A stretch of 54,557 nucleotides of DNA from NCBI GenBank assembly GCA_938023075.1, contig CALHDG010000032.1, forward strand, positions 1 through 54,557. The letters are read 5' to 3'. Source of the stretch: an uncultured Chitinophagales bacterium (lineage in GTDB: Bacteria > Bacteroidota > Bacteroidia > Chitinophagales > JAHDHT01). A program made the translations under genes and the position numbers. The notes below the pieces were generated by a model. It saw only the letters and a program-made list of their open reading frames with translations. It had not been told where the DNA came from and made no database searches. Positions 32,802 through 41,616 of the stretch are shown here, in pieces (position 1 is the stretch's first letter; every line of letters starts with the position of its first letter).

Positions 32802-34217
32802 CTATTTCCCTAAACCCTGAAAAATAATCAAAACCGTGTAGATCATAATTTTAAAATCAATTGCGAGTGACATATTTTCAATGTAAAGTAAATCCCACTT
32901 CATCCGGGCAATCATTTCATCTATATTTTCGGCATAGCCAAATTTAACCATACCCCAACTGGTAATACCTGGCTTCACTTTTTTTAAATGGTTATAGGCT
33001 GGTGCTTTTTCTACAATTTGGTTGATATAAAATTGTCTTTCTGGTCGGGGTCCAACCAACGACATATCTCCTTTCAACACATTAAAAAATTGAGGAATTT
33101 CATCGAAACGCCATTTGCGTAAAAACCGACCAAACTTAGTAATGCGCGGATCGTGTTTACTACTCAAAGCGGGTCCTGCTTTTTCGGCATCTACAAACAT
33201 CGATCTGAATTTTAAAATATAAAACGGTTTGCCCCTCAAGCCAATCCGCTCTTGTTTATAAAATATTGGACCGGGGGAAGACATTTTTACCCGGATAGCA
33301 ATAATGGCATATAACCACCAGAACAATAGTAAAACCATAGCAGAAGCAAAAATATCAATCATACGTTTTAAAGAATATTGCCAACGCGGCATCAAGTCGG
33401 GAAAGATTTCTATTAATGCCGTACCAACCACATTGTTCATCTTAACCGATCCAGATAAAATATCGTACATACCCGGTATAATTTTGATCACCAAATTGGT
33501 ATCGGAAAGTTGATTAATAATGTCATTCATTTTTTGCCGTTCGGTGCGTTTCATGGCTAAAATAATTTCGTCGATCTGATGTTTTTTGATGACTTGTTTT
33601 AACTCATTTAAATTACCTAAATCTGGCAAATGTTTGTTTAACAGATTGTCTTGTTGTCCATTAGGATTGATATAGCCTACAAAATTATAACCCAACTCTA
33701 CACCATTGGTTTCAATATCTTCAAATAATTCAACGGCTTTTTGATCAGCTCCAATAATTAAAGTATCATACCCAACTAATTTTTTACGTATTTGTTTTTT
33801 AGCACGGTATAAGATGTTTAATCTACCAATAAGGGTAAACGTAAAATGCAATAAAAACAAAGCCAATATTAAGCTATAATACTTTTTATGATCGCTAATA
33901 ACATCATCTAACAACAGGGTAAAAAATATAACGAGTACCCCAATTAAGGTATGAAAAAAGGTACGGCTTACTTCAGCAAATCTTGATTTTCGATAAACAT
34001 CTGTATAAGTACCGGCAATTGTATAAAAAACTAACCAACAAAAAGGTAAAGCAATCACCCCCAGAAAAAAGCGTGGATTGTTCATATGATACAACTCAAA
34101 ACTCAAGCCTTCTATCAGGTATTTTCGATAGGCAAAAAAGCAAGTCCAAGCCAACATGGCGGCAAGCCAGTCGGTTAATAAATAGGTTATAATGCCAATT
34201 CGTTTAACTTGCTGCAA
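32802..34217 (-). CDS. Polyprenyl-phosphate sugar-1-phosphate transferase (exopolysaccharide priming)
   Basis: This 471-residue protein transfers a sugar phosphate from a nucleotide sugar to undecaprenyl phosphate, the first step of polysaccharide assembly. The N-terminal half has four to five membrane helices and a CoA-binding-like domain (VGYDTLIIGADQKAVELFED). The C-terminal half is the bacterial sugar transferase domain: RMIDIFAS, SSPGPIFYKQERIG, FYILKFRSMFVDAEK, RWRFDEIPQFFNVL-like (here KWRFDEIPQF) and MSLVGPRPER. The start is TTG at 34217. A 27-codon frame lies between it and the upstream lipoprotein gene. The polysaccharide cluster continues upstream with an oxidoreductase. Confidence 0.92.
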   Translation of the reverse strand: MQQVKRIGIITYLLTDWLAAMLAWTCFFAYRKYLIEGLSFELYHMNNPRFFLGVIALPFCWLVFYTIAGTYTDVYRKSRFAEVSRTFFHTLIGVLVIFFTLLLDDVISDHKKYYSLILALFLLHFTFTLIGRLNILYRAKKQIRKKLVGYDTLIIGADQKAVELFEDIETNGVELGYNFVGYINPNGQQDNLLNKHLPDLGNLNELKQVIKKHQIDEIILAMKRTERQKMNDIINQLSDTNLVIKIIPGMYDILSGSVKMNNVVGTALIEIFPDLMPRWQYSLKRMIDIFASAMVLLLFWWLYAIIAIRVKMSSPGPIFYKQERIGLRGKPFYILKFRSMFVDAEKAGPALSSKHDPRITKFGRFLRKWRFDEIPQFFNVLKGDMSLVGPRPERQFYINQIVEKAPAYNHLKKVKPGITSWGMVKFGYAENIDEMIARMKWDLLYIENMSLAIDFKIMIYTVLIIFQGLGK

Positions 34218-34316
34218 CGTGTATAATTATTGATCAATAATTAACTGAATCACCAATGCGTTTATGCGATTGGCAGAAGTTAAAATACCCAAATTTATCA
34301 TATCATTCATTGTGGT

Positions 34317-35279
34317 TTAATTCAATTCGTGCACTATTTTAATATTATCCCAACTGAAACGAGCAGTACTTAAACTATCAGGTAAAAAGCCTTCAAAAGC
34401 CAATTTAACAATTGGTTGACGTATAGTTGTACTAACATTGGCATCAAAATTTGTATTTGCGGTAACTAATATATCTTTTAAGGGAATGTATATTTTTGAC
34501 CACTCAGATTTTGCTCCAATACGTAATAAAGTTAAGGGAATGGGGTTTTCATTAAGAAACATACTCACAATGAGGGTTGCATCATTTTTATAATGCATTT
34601 CGAGATAAGCCTCCCGGTCTCCAATGGGTAACTCTTCATCAATATCTTCGCTATCATCTTGTACTAAAAAATTATTGATGCTAGCAATTGCAAAACTAGT
34701 ATTTGTGGTATCTAACTGTAAAGTAAGACTTCTGTCTCCTTCAAAAACCAAATTCTTATCGGAAGTTAATTCTAATTGAAGACTATCTGAAATGCTAAAA
34801 AAATCATTCGACAGTTCGAAGTCATTAATAAAATCGAACCGGATTTGAGCAGGCGGTTTATAGGAAAAAACGGGTTTAAGTTTAACGGTTTCACCTGGTA
34901 TTAAATCAACTACTTGTTGTTCACTCCTAAAAAACGGATAAGCACTCCTATTGGCATTTTGATTGTTTAATTTTACCCCCGCTTGAATGTTAATGGCAGT
35001 CATGCCTTCTTCTAAAATAGGTATAGTGGCAGGTATTGGAAAAACGCCCAACAATTCAGAACCCTCTTCTATTCCTTCGGGGTTTGCAAAAACCCATACA
35101 TCCGTAATTTCCTGTAGCGAACTCCCTTCTTGATCTTCAATGGCTTCTACCCTCACTTCCTCAATTTTTATTACAGCGGGTATGGATTCTTCAGGATTAA
35201 TTACATCGCAACTATACATAGCGAGCAAGCAAAAAAGAACTATATAAAGTTTATTATTTTTCGGTATGATGTTTTTCAT
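34317..35279 (-). CDS. Lipoprotein of unknown function
   Basis: The product has 320 residues with lipobox LAMYSC near residue 24, so it should be anchored in a membrane, probably the outer one. The mature part is acidic and beta-rich (VEAIEDQEGSSLQEITDVWV, then PIPATIPILEEG and SWDNIKIVHEL). Similar lipoproteins in this phylum have an N-terminal Ig-like part and a jelly-roll C terminus, but I cannot name a domain. It overlaps the upstream oxidoreductase gene by ATGA, which ties it to that gene in expression. Confidence 0.75.
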   Translation of the reverse strand: MKNIIPKNNKLYIVLFCLLAMYSCDVINPEESIPAVIKIEEVRVEAIEDQEGSSLQEITDVWVFANPEGIEEGSELLGVFPIPATIPILEEGMTAINIQAGVKLNNQNANRSAYPFFRSEQQVVDLIPGETVKLKPVFSYKPPAQIRFDFINDFELSNDFFSISDSLQLELTSDKNLVFEGDRSLTLQLDTTNTSFAIASINNFLVQDDSEDIDEELPIGDREAYLEMHYKNDATLIVSMFLNENPIPLTLLRIGAKSEWSKIYIPLKDILVTANTNFDANVSTTIRQPIVKLAFEGFLPDSLSTARFSWDNIKIVHELN

Positions 35280-36262
35280 GAAGCAACTAAGCGATTTTGG
35301 TTAATTTTTGACAGTATCTGATAAGCCACTTCCAAGGCTTTACAGGCATCTACAAAGTCAATTGGGGTGTCCGTATTATTTTTAATACTATTGGCGAAAA
35401 CTTGCAATTCGGTTTTAATGGCATTGATGTTTTTAATCTCCGGCTTTTCAATATAGATATACTTTTTATCAAAATCATGACCGGTGTTCACTTCAAAGGA
35501 AGGGCTATCGCTCTCTAAGGGAATATCGGACAAACGGACAATTTCGGTTTGCTGATCTAAAAAATTGAAACTGATATATGCATCTCTTTGAAAAATACGC
35601 ATTTTCCGCATCTTTTTTAAGGATACCCGGCTTGCCGTTAAGTTGGCTACACAACCATTGTCAAATTCTATACGGGCATTGGCAATATCGGCTGTTTTAC
35701 TGATGATGGCAACCCCATTGGCACTTACTTTTTTTACATCAGCTGTTACCATGCTCAACACTAAATCAATATCATGAATCATCAAATCTAAAATTACCGC
35801 AACATCGGTCCCCCGGGGATTAAAATGTGCTAACCGGTGGGCTTCGATAAACAAGGGGTTTAAGGTTAAATTTGGTAAAGATTGTATGGCAGGGTTAAAA
35901 CGTTCTACATGACCTACTTGTGTTTTCACTTCAGCTTCTTCGGCTAGTTTTACTAAAGTTTCGCCTTCTTCGAGGGTTTTACACAAAGGCTTTTCTACAA
36001 ATACGTGTTTTCTATTTTTGAGGGAATATTTAGCATACTCAAAATGGCTGGGAGTAGGTGAAACAATATCAATAGCTTCTACATCATCAATTAAACTTTC
36101 TGCATGCTCATAAGCCTTACAAGTATACAAATCAGCAGCTTGTTCGCAAACTTTTCGGTCGGTATCAAAAATGCCCACCAACTCAAAGTCTGTTAATTCT
36201 TGTATTAACTTTAAATGAATGCTTCCCAAATGTCCGGCTCCTATTAAGCCTAATTTTATCAT
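35276..36262 (-). CDS. Gfo/Idh/MocA family NAD-dependent oxidoreductase
   Basis: The product has 328 residues. The N-terminal Rossmann fold starts LGLIGAGHLGSIHLK; EKPLCKT is the EKP motif. The segments GHVERFNPA and RGTDVAVILDLMIHDIDLVL contain the catalytic His/Asp and are typical of the group that includes GnnA, the UDP-GlcNAc 3-dehydrogenase for 3-amino-lipid A. That substrate is an inference, since many sugars are used by this family; the sugar transferase downstream supports a nucleotide-sugar role. It is the first of three genes on the strand, with a -7 box TATTTTTG at 36286-36279. Confidence 0.88.
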   Translation of the reverse strand: MIKLGLIGAGHLGSIHLKLIQELTDFELVGIFDTDRKVCEQAADLYTCKAYEHAESLIDDVEAIDIVSPTPSHFEYAKYSLKNRKHVFVEKPLCKTLEEGETLVKLAEEAEVKTQVGHVERFNPAIQSLPNLTLNPLFIEAHRLAHFNPRGTDVAVILDLMIHDIDLVLSMVTADVKKVSANGVAIISKTADIANARIEFDNGCVANLTASRVSLKKMRKMRIFQRDAYISFNFLDQQTEIVRLSDIPLESDSPSFEVNTGHDFDKKYIYIEKPEIKNINAIKTELQVFANSIKNNTDTPIDFVDACKALEVAYQILSKINQNRLVAS

Positions 36263-36278
36263 AAATAACGCTTTGCGA

Positions 36279-36286
36279 CAAAAATA
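36279..36286 (-). promoter_or_regulatory. -7 box of the oxidoreductase gene
   Basis: TATTTTTG on the minus strand, 16 bases before the ATG, fits TAnnTTTG. Confidence 0.5.
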
Positions 36287-36349
36287 CGATTTTTAATGAG
36301 CTAGGTATATTTTTTTTTGAACACTTGAATTGGCAACCTTTCTGTATAC

Positions 36350-36482
36350 AAGAGCGGATGGGTTGATAGCCTCCATTTCCATATCAATAGCATTAAAGTG
36401 CATTGGGGGCTTTACAGGCTGGCAAGGGCTGTTAAGCCAAAAGCGGAACTGCCTTTTGATGAAATTACCAGTTTCGCTTCAA
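36350..36482 (+). repeat. Dispersed repeat family 1, diverged copy F
   Basis: The end GTTTCGCTTCAA and an internal AAAGCGGAAC block match family 1, while the first half (GAGCGGATGGGTTGATAGCC and on) is diverged. It is antisense to folE and its CGCTTCAA end lies 6 bases beyond the folE stop codon, the same arrangement as copies A to D. Confidence 0.5.
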
Positions 36483-36488
36483 CAACAA

Positions 36489-37115
36489 TTAATTTATTTT
36501 TCGGCTAATTAAGTTAATAAATTCACTGCGGGTTTTCATTTTGGTAAAGGCTCCGGTAAAACCAGAAGTTGTAGTAACTGAATTCTGTTTTTCGACGCCA
36601 CGCATCATCATGCACAAATGCTGACACTCTATTACAACGGCAACTCCCATAGGTTGCAATACATCTTGTATGCAGTTTAGTACCTGCCGGGTTAGTTTTT
36701 CCTGCACTTGCAAACGGCGTGCAAAAACATCAACCACGCGAGGTATTTTACTTAAGCCTACAATTTTACCGTTGGGTATATAGGCTATATGTGCTTTACC
36801 AAAAAACGGAATCATATGATGTTCGCAAAGGCTGTACACCTCAATATCGCGCACTATAACCATATCTCTGCAATCGTCATCAAACAAGGCAGCGGTTAAA
36901 ACTTCAGCAGCATCTACATCGTAACCGTGTGTAAAAAACTGAATGGCTTTAGCTGCGCGCTCCGGTGTTTTTAACAAACCTTCGCGGTTTACATCTTCGC
37001 CAACATTGGTGAGGATGTTTTGATAAGCATCTTTAATATTTAAGGTGCTTTTTTCATCATACAATTCTTGTTTTGTATAATTTCTTCCTTTACTTATTTT
37101 ATCAAATTGTCCCAT
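36489..37115 (-). CDS. folE: GTP cyclohydrolase I
   Basis: FolE converts GTP to 7,8-dihydroneopterin triphosphate, the first step to folate, biopterin and queuosine. The 208 residues include the zinc ligands of [10 protein letters not shown] and the Cys of [11 protein letters not shown], the [20 protein letters not shown] substrate region and the C-terminal [12 protein letters not shown]. It starts 4 bases after the stop codon of the PTPS-type gene, so the two are co-transcribed and probably translationally coupled. Confidence 0.96.
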   Translation of the reverse strand: MGQFDKISKGRNYTKQELYDEKSTLNIKDAYQNILTNVGEDVNREGLLKTPERAAKAIQFFTHGYDVDAAEVLTAALFDDDCRDMVIVRDIEVYSLCEHHMIPFFGKAHIAYIPNGKIVGLSKIPRVVDVFARRLQVQEKLTRQVLNCIQDVLQPMGVAVVIECQHLCMMMRGVEKQNSVTTTSGFTGAFTKMKTRSEFINLISRKIN

Positions 37116-37119
37116 TCAA

Positions 37120-37527
37120 TTATTTACCATAGTATTCTACAAATATGTTTTCTGTTTCTATAATTTTAATGCAATGCAGTTGACAGGTTGTTAAGTGTGG
37201 TTCTAATTGCTCCCAAATTGCCATTACTAAGTTTTCCATCGATGGGATGTTGCCTGTCAAAAAATCTACATCCATATTCAAATTTTTATGATCTAATTTG
37301 GCAGTGATGTGCTCTCGAATAATGCTGCTTAATGCTTTCGCATTTATAATTAAACCGGAGTCTTCATTGGGTTTACCTTTAACCGTAACAAACAACTCGA
37401 AATTATGGCCATGATAGTTGGAATTGGCACATTTACCAAATACTTCAAAGTTTTTTTGGGTTGACCACGCTTCGTTAAACAACCGGTGGGCAGCATTAAA
37501 TCTTTCTCTTCTTGTTAAATAAACCAT
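37120..37527 (-). CDS. 6-pyruvoyl-tetrahydropterin synthase / QueD family enzyme
   Basis: The start at 37527 (MVYLTRRERFNAAHRL) is preferred to an in-frame ATG at 37560, giving 135 residues. Zinc ligands are His in NAAHRL and the two His of YHGHNFEL; the catalytic Cys lies in GKCANSNYHGHN, the spacing seen in eukaryotic-type PTPS. It acts on the product of FolE, next in the transcript. It could serve queuosine (with queA at 5937) or tetrahydrobiopterin; the second would supply the AGMO-like enzyme at 14296. Confidence 0.9.
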   Translation of the reverse strand: MVYLTRRERFNAAHRLFNEAWSTQKNFEVFGKCANSNYHGHNFELFVTVKGKPNEDSGLIINAKALSSIIREHITAKLDHKNLNMDVDFLTGNIPSMENLVMAIWEQLEPHLTTCQLHCIKIIETENIFVEYYGK

Positions 37528-37627
37528 GTTTATTGCAGGGTGTTTATATTGGGCGAGCAAAGATACAGTTATCTTCGGTATTCAAGTAGTATTGTAAAAG
37601 AAATTGATATTTCTATATTCAGTCTTA

Positions 37628-39613
37628 TTAACCCATATTAGATACAATATAATGCGACAAAGCCTGTATACTCAACATCGGGTTAGCACCACTCGCATGC
37701 GGCAAAGCACTACCATCAGCCACATACAAATTTTTAATGCCTCTAAACAAACCATCGGGTTGAACGGGGTGTCGTTTGTTATCTCCTCCCATCCGGCAAC
37801 TACTCATTTGATGGGCGCAAAAAAGTGGATAGTAATTAGTAGACCACTTTTTATTTAGGTTACGCTTAATGTATTGATCTAATTGATTACTTTGGGTATT
37901 ATACAATTCAAATTGATTGTGCAAAATACCAATTTCTGTCGCTCCGGCAGCTTCGTGAATTTTGGCACATTCTTCTATACCTCGCAATAGGTGTTTTAAG
38001 TCGTAAGGATGTAATTTATACGCTATAGAAGGTCGTTTTCTTTTGTTCAGCTTAATTTCACCACCGTATTTTTCTCTACACAACACCAAAAAACCGGCTG
38101 TGTAAGGGGCTTTTAACAGTAATTGTTTCATTTGTTCGCCACTAGTCCAAGGCATAGCTAAGCCCAACATAGCTAAATGGGTTGGTGGCGTTTCTATTTT
38201 GAACCCAAAATTTCCATCGAGGCGGCTAAAGGTGTCATTAACTACACTCATCATTGGTCCGTACCAACATTGCGATTTTTGTTGGTAGGCAGCTATTACT
38301 ACCATTACCGGATGCAAACACAAATTTTTGCCCAATTGCGGGTGTTGTAAACCACTTCGCATTAATAAAGCCGGGCTATGCAACGAGCCACAAGCAACCA
38401 TCACTCGTTTTGCTTTTATAAAAAACTTAGATTGTCCCAATTGATTTTGTTGACTGACGTAAGCCCCAATAACTTCATTGTTTTTGATGGCTAAGGTATC
38501 TGCTTCGGTATCGGCTATAATTTGAGCACCGTGTTGGCAGGCATCTTCTAAAAAAGTTACTAAGGCACTTTGTTTATGGCTAAAGGGGTCGCCCAAACCC
38601 ATGTACCCTTGTCGTTTAAAAAAGTCCGGATGATCTGAACCGATAATATTTCTTGGAACTATTTTAGTAGGATACCCTAACTGCTCACTCCCTCTTTGTA
38701 AAGCTATATTTTGAAAATTATGATGGAGGTCATCGGAATTGACTCCGGTTCTTTTCTCCACAAAATCGAAGCAATGTCGATAAGCTGGATCTGTAAAATG
38801 AGGGTTTTGATGTTCTGTTGCCCATTCATGTAAAACGTAATCTGGTGTACGGAAACTGCCCGCCCAGTTTACCGTTGTACCACCGCCCACACAGCTACCG
38901 GCAAAAATGCTGGTTCCACCGTCAGCCGACATGAGTGCACCTTGTTTTTCGTATAATTTTCGAACCATTGGAAATTCTAGCTGATTCATTTCTGCAGGTT
39001 GTACATAAGGTCCTTTTTCTAAAATAATTACTTGTTCTCCTCTTTTGGCTAATTCGGCAGCTACCACACTACCGCCGGCACCGCTGCCAATTATTAAGGT
39101 GTCGCAGCTTACATCAGTATTATTTTTGATGAGTAAGCAAGGCAGGGGATCACGGTCATCAGGTTTCCCAGGTAACGGTCCATCGTATAACAAACTTTGC
39201 CAATTGGGGTTTTCTCCGTTTGCTATCTTACCCAAATACACAAAACCTGTTAAGTTTTTAAGGGTTACAAATGCTTTACGGAGTTGTGGTACTGTGCTGG
39301 TTGCCCATTTTTTGAGTAAATTTTCTCGTTGTACATTAGTTAATTCATCAAAACTTTTAAAGCCGAAAAAACCTGAGAAACCGGCCAATTTACTGGATAA
39401 TAAAGCGAAAAGTTGTTGTAATTCTTTTTGTTGTTCCGGTTCTAAATTTTCTGTTAGGTCTACAATGGTGGCAGCAATATCTAAATCAGAGCCTTTGGTT
39501 TCCCAAAACACCTTATGCTCTTTTTTATTTTTTATAGATGGAAAAAGTGTATCAAAAACTGCATTTAGTGCTTTTTGTTCTTTTGGTTTTAACTCCATAC
39601 GCATTGGCTTCAT
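37628..39613 (-). CDS. GMC-family flavoprotein, long-chain alcohol oxidase-like
   Basis: This FAD enzyme has 661 residues. The first 150 residues form a helical domain like that of long-chain fatty alcohol oxidases (PKEQKALNAVFDTLFP ... ENLLKKWATS ... AFVTLKNLTGFVYL). The FAD site is DTLIIGSGAGGSVVAAELAK (about 171-190) with ILEKGPYV. SCVGGGTTVNWAGSFRTP is the GMC signature, and the C terminus has SSCRMGG, LYVADGSALPHASGANPM with the catalytic His. It may oxidise fatty alcohols to aldehydes. It lies 100 bases upstream of the PTPS-type gene on the same strand, perhaps one transcript. Confidence 0.9.
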   Translation of the reverse strand: MKPMRMELKPKEQKALNAVFDTLFPSIKNKKEHKVFWETKGSDLDIAATIVDLTENLEPEQQKELQQLFALLSSKLAGFSGFFGFKSFDELTNVQRENLLKKWATSTVPQLRKAFVTLKNLTGFVYLGKIANGENPNWQSLLYDGPLPGKPDDRDPLPCLLIKNNTDVSCDTLIIGSGAGGSVVAAELAKRGEQVIILEKGPYVQPAEMNQLEFPMVRKLYEKQGALMSADGGTSIFAGSCVGGGTTVNWAGSFRTPDYVLHEWATEHQNPHFTDPAYRHCFDFVEKRTGVNSDDLHHNFQNIALQRGSEQLGYPTKIVPRNIIGSDHPDFFKRQGYMGLGDPFSHKQSALVTFLEDACQHGAQIIADTEADTLAIKNNEVIGAYVSQQNQLGQSKFFIKAKRVMVACGSLHSPALLMRSGLQHPQLGKNLCLHPVMVVIAAYQQKSQCWYGPMMSVVNDTFSRLDGNFGFKIETPPTHLAMLGLAMPWTSGEQMKQLLLKAPYTAGFLVLCREKYGGEIKLNKRKRPSIAYKLHPYDLKHLLRGIEECAKIHEAAGATEIGILHNQFELYNTQSNQLDQYIKRNLNKKWSTNYYPLFCAHQMSSCRMGGDNKRHPVQPDGLFRGIKNLYVADGSALPHASGANPMLSIQALSHYIVSNMG

Positions 39614-39677
39614 TATTAAAAAAGTTTAAGTTCGAACGGTAAATTATTCATTTATTTTCATTATTTTATAAAAATAT

Positions 39678-39685
39678 TAAATTTG
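39678..39685 (+). promoter_or_regulatory. -7 box of the PD40 gene
   Basis: TAAATTTG, 19 bases before the ATG, fits TAnnTTTG. Confidence 0.5.
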
Positions 39686-39704
39686 TAAAAAATAGGAAAC
39701 TAAA

Positions 39705-40607
39705 ATGTTGTGTAAAAGTATTGTAATCTTAATCATTGCCTTTTTAGGATTTAATGTTACATCAAGTCAAACACAAATAACTGTTGATAGTTTTAAAAAC
39801 TGCACCATTAGCTTAAGTAAACTTTCCGATAAAACTTATAACCGTTATGCACCAGTATATTTTAAAAAAGGAATACTGTATGCGCAAGACAAAATTGGGG
39901 CAAAAGAAGGTATTGGAACCAAATTAATGTATGCCCGCCTCGTAAAAAGCAAAACCACCGGATATAAAAAAGGGATTGTTTTTTTGCAGGATAATGAAAA
40001 ATATAAAAATGTTGGCCCGGCTGCTACAGATGGCAATTCAACTAAATTGTACTTTACGGCTAACCACCCAAAACCATTTAACTTAATGAACAACGAAGCC
40101 ATTTACAAACTATCTATATATGAAATGGATATGAAACGGAATAAGACGAAGCTGATGTTTTTTAACAACAACGAGTTTAACTGCATGCATCCAACAGTAA
40201 GTAAAAATGGTAAAATGATGATTTTTTCGACTGATGAAGTTGGTGGGGTTGGAAACAGTGATTTATATGTATGCTACCGGTATGGTAAAAGTTGGTCAAA
40301 TCCGGAGGTACTAGGTGAATATGTAGTGAATTCTTCTTCAAGAGATGTATTTCCATATATTATTGATGATGAAACAATTGTTTTTGCCTCTGATCGCCCG
40401 GAAGGGTATGGTAAATTAGATTTGTACTTGATTAAAAAAGTAGGTAAAGAAAAATGGTCAGTACCAGAAAATATGGGTCCTAAAATAAATAGTGAAGAAG
40501 ATGATTTTGGATTAATTGTAGACAAAGAGCAAAACATGGGGATTTTTACCAGTAAACGTAATGGCGGGGTCGATCAGTTGTTTGAATTTCATTTGGCTAC
40601 GAAATAA
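39705..40607 (+). CDS. Exported PD40/TolB-like beta-propeller protein
   Basis: The product has 300 residues with a signal peptide ending VTSSQ. The body contains PD40-type blades: NRYAPVYFKKGILYAQD, CMHPTVSKNGKMMIFST followed by GNSDLYVCYR, DVFPYIIDDETIVFAS followed by GYGKLDLYLI, and DDFGLIVDKEQNMGIFTS. In this phylum such domains occur in OmpA-type proteins (PorE/PorW relatives) of the T9SS and in gliding proteins, but here there is no OmpA domain, so it is a stand-alone periplasmic propeller. It is transcribed towards the candidate small RNA at 40656. Confidence 0.85.
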   Translation: MLCKSIVILIIAFLGFNVTSSQTQITVDSFKNCTISLSKLSDKTYNRYAPVYFKKGILYAQDKIGAKEGIGTKLMYARLVKSKTTGYKKGIVFLQDNEKYKNVGPAATDGNSTKLYFTANHPKPFNLMNNEAIYKLSIYEMDMKRNKTKLMFFNNNEFNCMHPTVSKNGKMMIFSTDEVGGVGNSDLYVCYRYGKSWSNPEVLGEYVVNSSSRDVFPYIIDDETIVFASDRPEGYGKLDLYLIKKVGKEKWSVPENMGPKINSEEDDFGLIVDKEQNMGIFTSKRNGGVDQLFEFHLATK

Positions 40608-40642
40608 TTTTTACCGTCCTTTTTCTTTTTTTAAAAAATTAT

Positions 40643-40650
40643 TACCTTTG
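40643..40650 (+). promoter_or_regulatory. -7 box in front of a non-coding transcript
   Basis: TACCTTTGC matches TAnnTTTG with the frequent C after it. No gene follows, but a strong terminator lies 116 bases downstream. A T-rich stretch occupies the -33 position. Confidence 0.5.
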
Positions 40651-40655
40651 CATTA

Positions 40656-40792
40656 GATATTTTTGCTCCGAATGGAGAGTAGGATATTAATAAGCCTAAG
40701 AGTATGACTTACTCTGTAGAGAATAAACATTGTTTAAATACTACGAAAAGTTAAAAGTATCTATTTGTGGAGGCTTGCCTCCACATTTTTTT
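40656..40792 (+). ncRNA. Candidate small RNA of about 137 bases
   Basis: It is bounded by the -7 box at 40643-40650 and the terminator at 40766-40792. Possible stems are CTCC-GAAT-GGAG (40667-40678), TAGG...CCTA around 40679-40699 and GAGTA-TGACT-TACTC near 40700-40715. There is no start codon with a usable frame. I do not recognise it as 6S or another known RNA. Confidence 0.45.
40766..40792 (+). terminator. Strong Rho-independent terminator
   Basis: TGTGGAGG and CCTCCACA form a perfect 8-bp stem around CTTG, followed by seven T. It also closes the PD40 gene transcript. Confidence 0.9.
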
Positions 40793-40814
40793 GTTTATAA
40801 CTGTAAATAAAAAA

Positions 40815-41315
40815 TTAATTAAATGCTTTAGTCATCATTTTGATGAGCCAAGCCTTATCGGTGTTGATCATTCTTTCTAAAGCCCGATCGGCAAAACCGG
40901 CAAACTCGTCAATATCTTTAATTAAGTTTTTAAAATTTTGTGATGCTTTTCCTTTGTCGTCAACATTTTTCAAAGTCATTAAACTCGAGCGTATCGGTTC
41001 TAATTCTCGTTTTTTACGTTCGCGCATAATGTAAGTAGCTACTTTATGTATGTCTTTTTCTGCTACAAAATATTCCATTCTTTCGCCAGAAACGACTACT
41101 TTTTGAGCTAAACCCCAATTGACTAAGGCTCTTACATTCATATTGACATTACCCCGCGATATTTTTAAATCTTCCATAATATCTTCAGAACTTAAAGGTT
41201 CTTCAGAAACTAATAATAAGCCGTGTACTAATGCCATGGTACGGTTAATACCCCATTTTGTACCGAATGTACCCCATGTATCAATAAATTTTCTTTTTGC
41301 TTCTGCTAATTTCAT
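40815..41315 (-). CDS. GbsR/MarR-type transcription regulator
   Basis: The product has 166 residues. A winged helix covers about residues 25-95: LVHGLLLVSEEPLSSEDIME, the recognition helix SRGNVNMNVRALVNWGL, and the wing KVVVSGERMEYFVAEKD. The C terminus is helical and should form the dimer. It belongs to the GbsR-like branch of the MarR superfamily (start ARKRFIDTWGTFGTKWGINR-like, here AKRKFIDTWGTFGTKWG). The ligand and targets are unknown. It is convergent to the small RNA. Confidence 0.88.
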   Translation of the reverse strand: MKLAEAKRKFIDTWGTFGTKWGINRTMALVHGLLLVSEEPLSSEDIMEDLKISRGNVNMNVRALVNWGLAQKVVVSGERMEYFVAEKDIHKVATYIMRERKKRELEPIRSSLMTLKNVDDKGKASQNFKNLIKDIDEFAGFADRALERMINTDKAWLIKMMTKAFN

Positions 41316-41616
41316 TTATCAAAAGTAAAATTATAACCTGAAATTATGAAATTAATTGAAAGTTATTTTTTCGCATAGATATTTACCAATTATTCCATAG
41401 TCACTTAATCATTTGTTTTTGAATTGTGATTATAAAGAATGTGAATCAAAATTGTAATAAAAATGGAGATAAACAGGTGAAAATCACAATTTTTTCGAAC
41501 TATTTCTCTATGGAAACCTACATTACTAATCGGTTAAAAAGAATGCTTGTTGCTTTTAAATCAATTGTATGGGTTTCTGGCGTTTATTAGTTTTGTATTT
41601 TGATAATCCAATATAG
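41316..41616. other. Non-coding stretch
   Basis: AT-rich spacer between the GbsR-type gene and the truncated ATP-binding protein gene; I see no RNA, repeat or terminator worth naming. Confidence 0.4.

Noticed and set aside
34227-34310. 27-codon minus-strand frame starting MNDMINLGILTSANRIN
   Set aside because: It is well placed between the lipoprotein and sugar transferase genes and could be a leader peptide or a gene remnant, but it is too short to support from sequence alone.
39045-39629. Plus-strand frame of 194 codons opposite the GMC oxidoreductase
   Set aside because: It is a composition shadow; the GMC gene has complete FAD and catalytic motifs.
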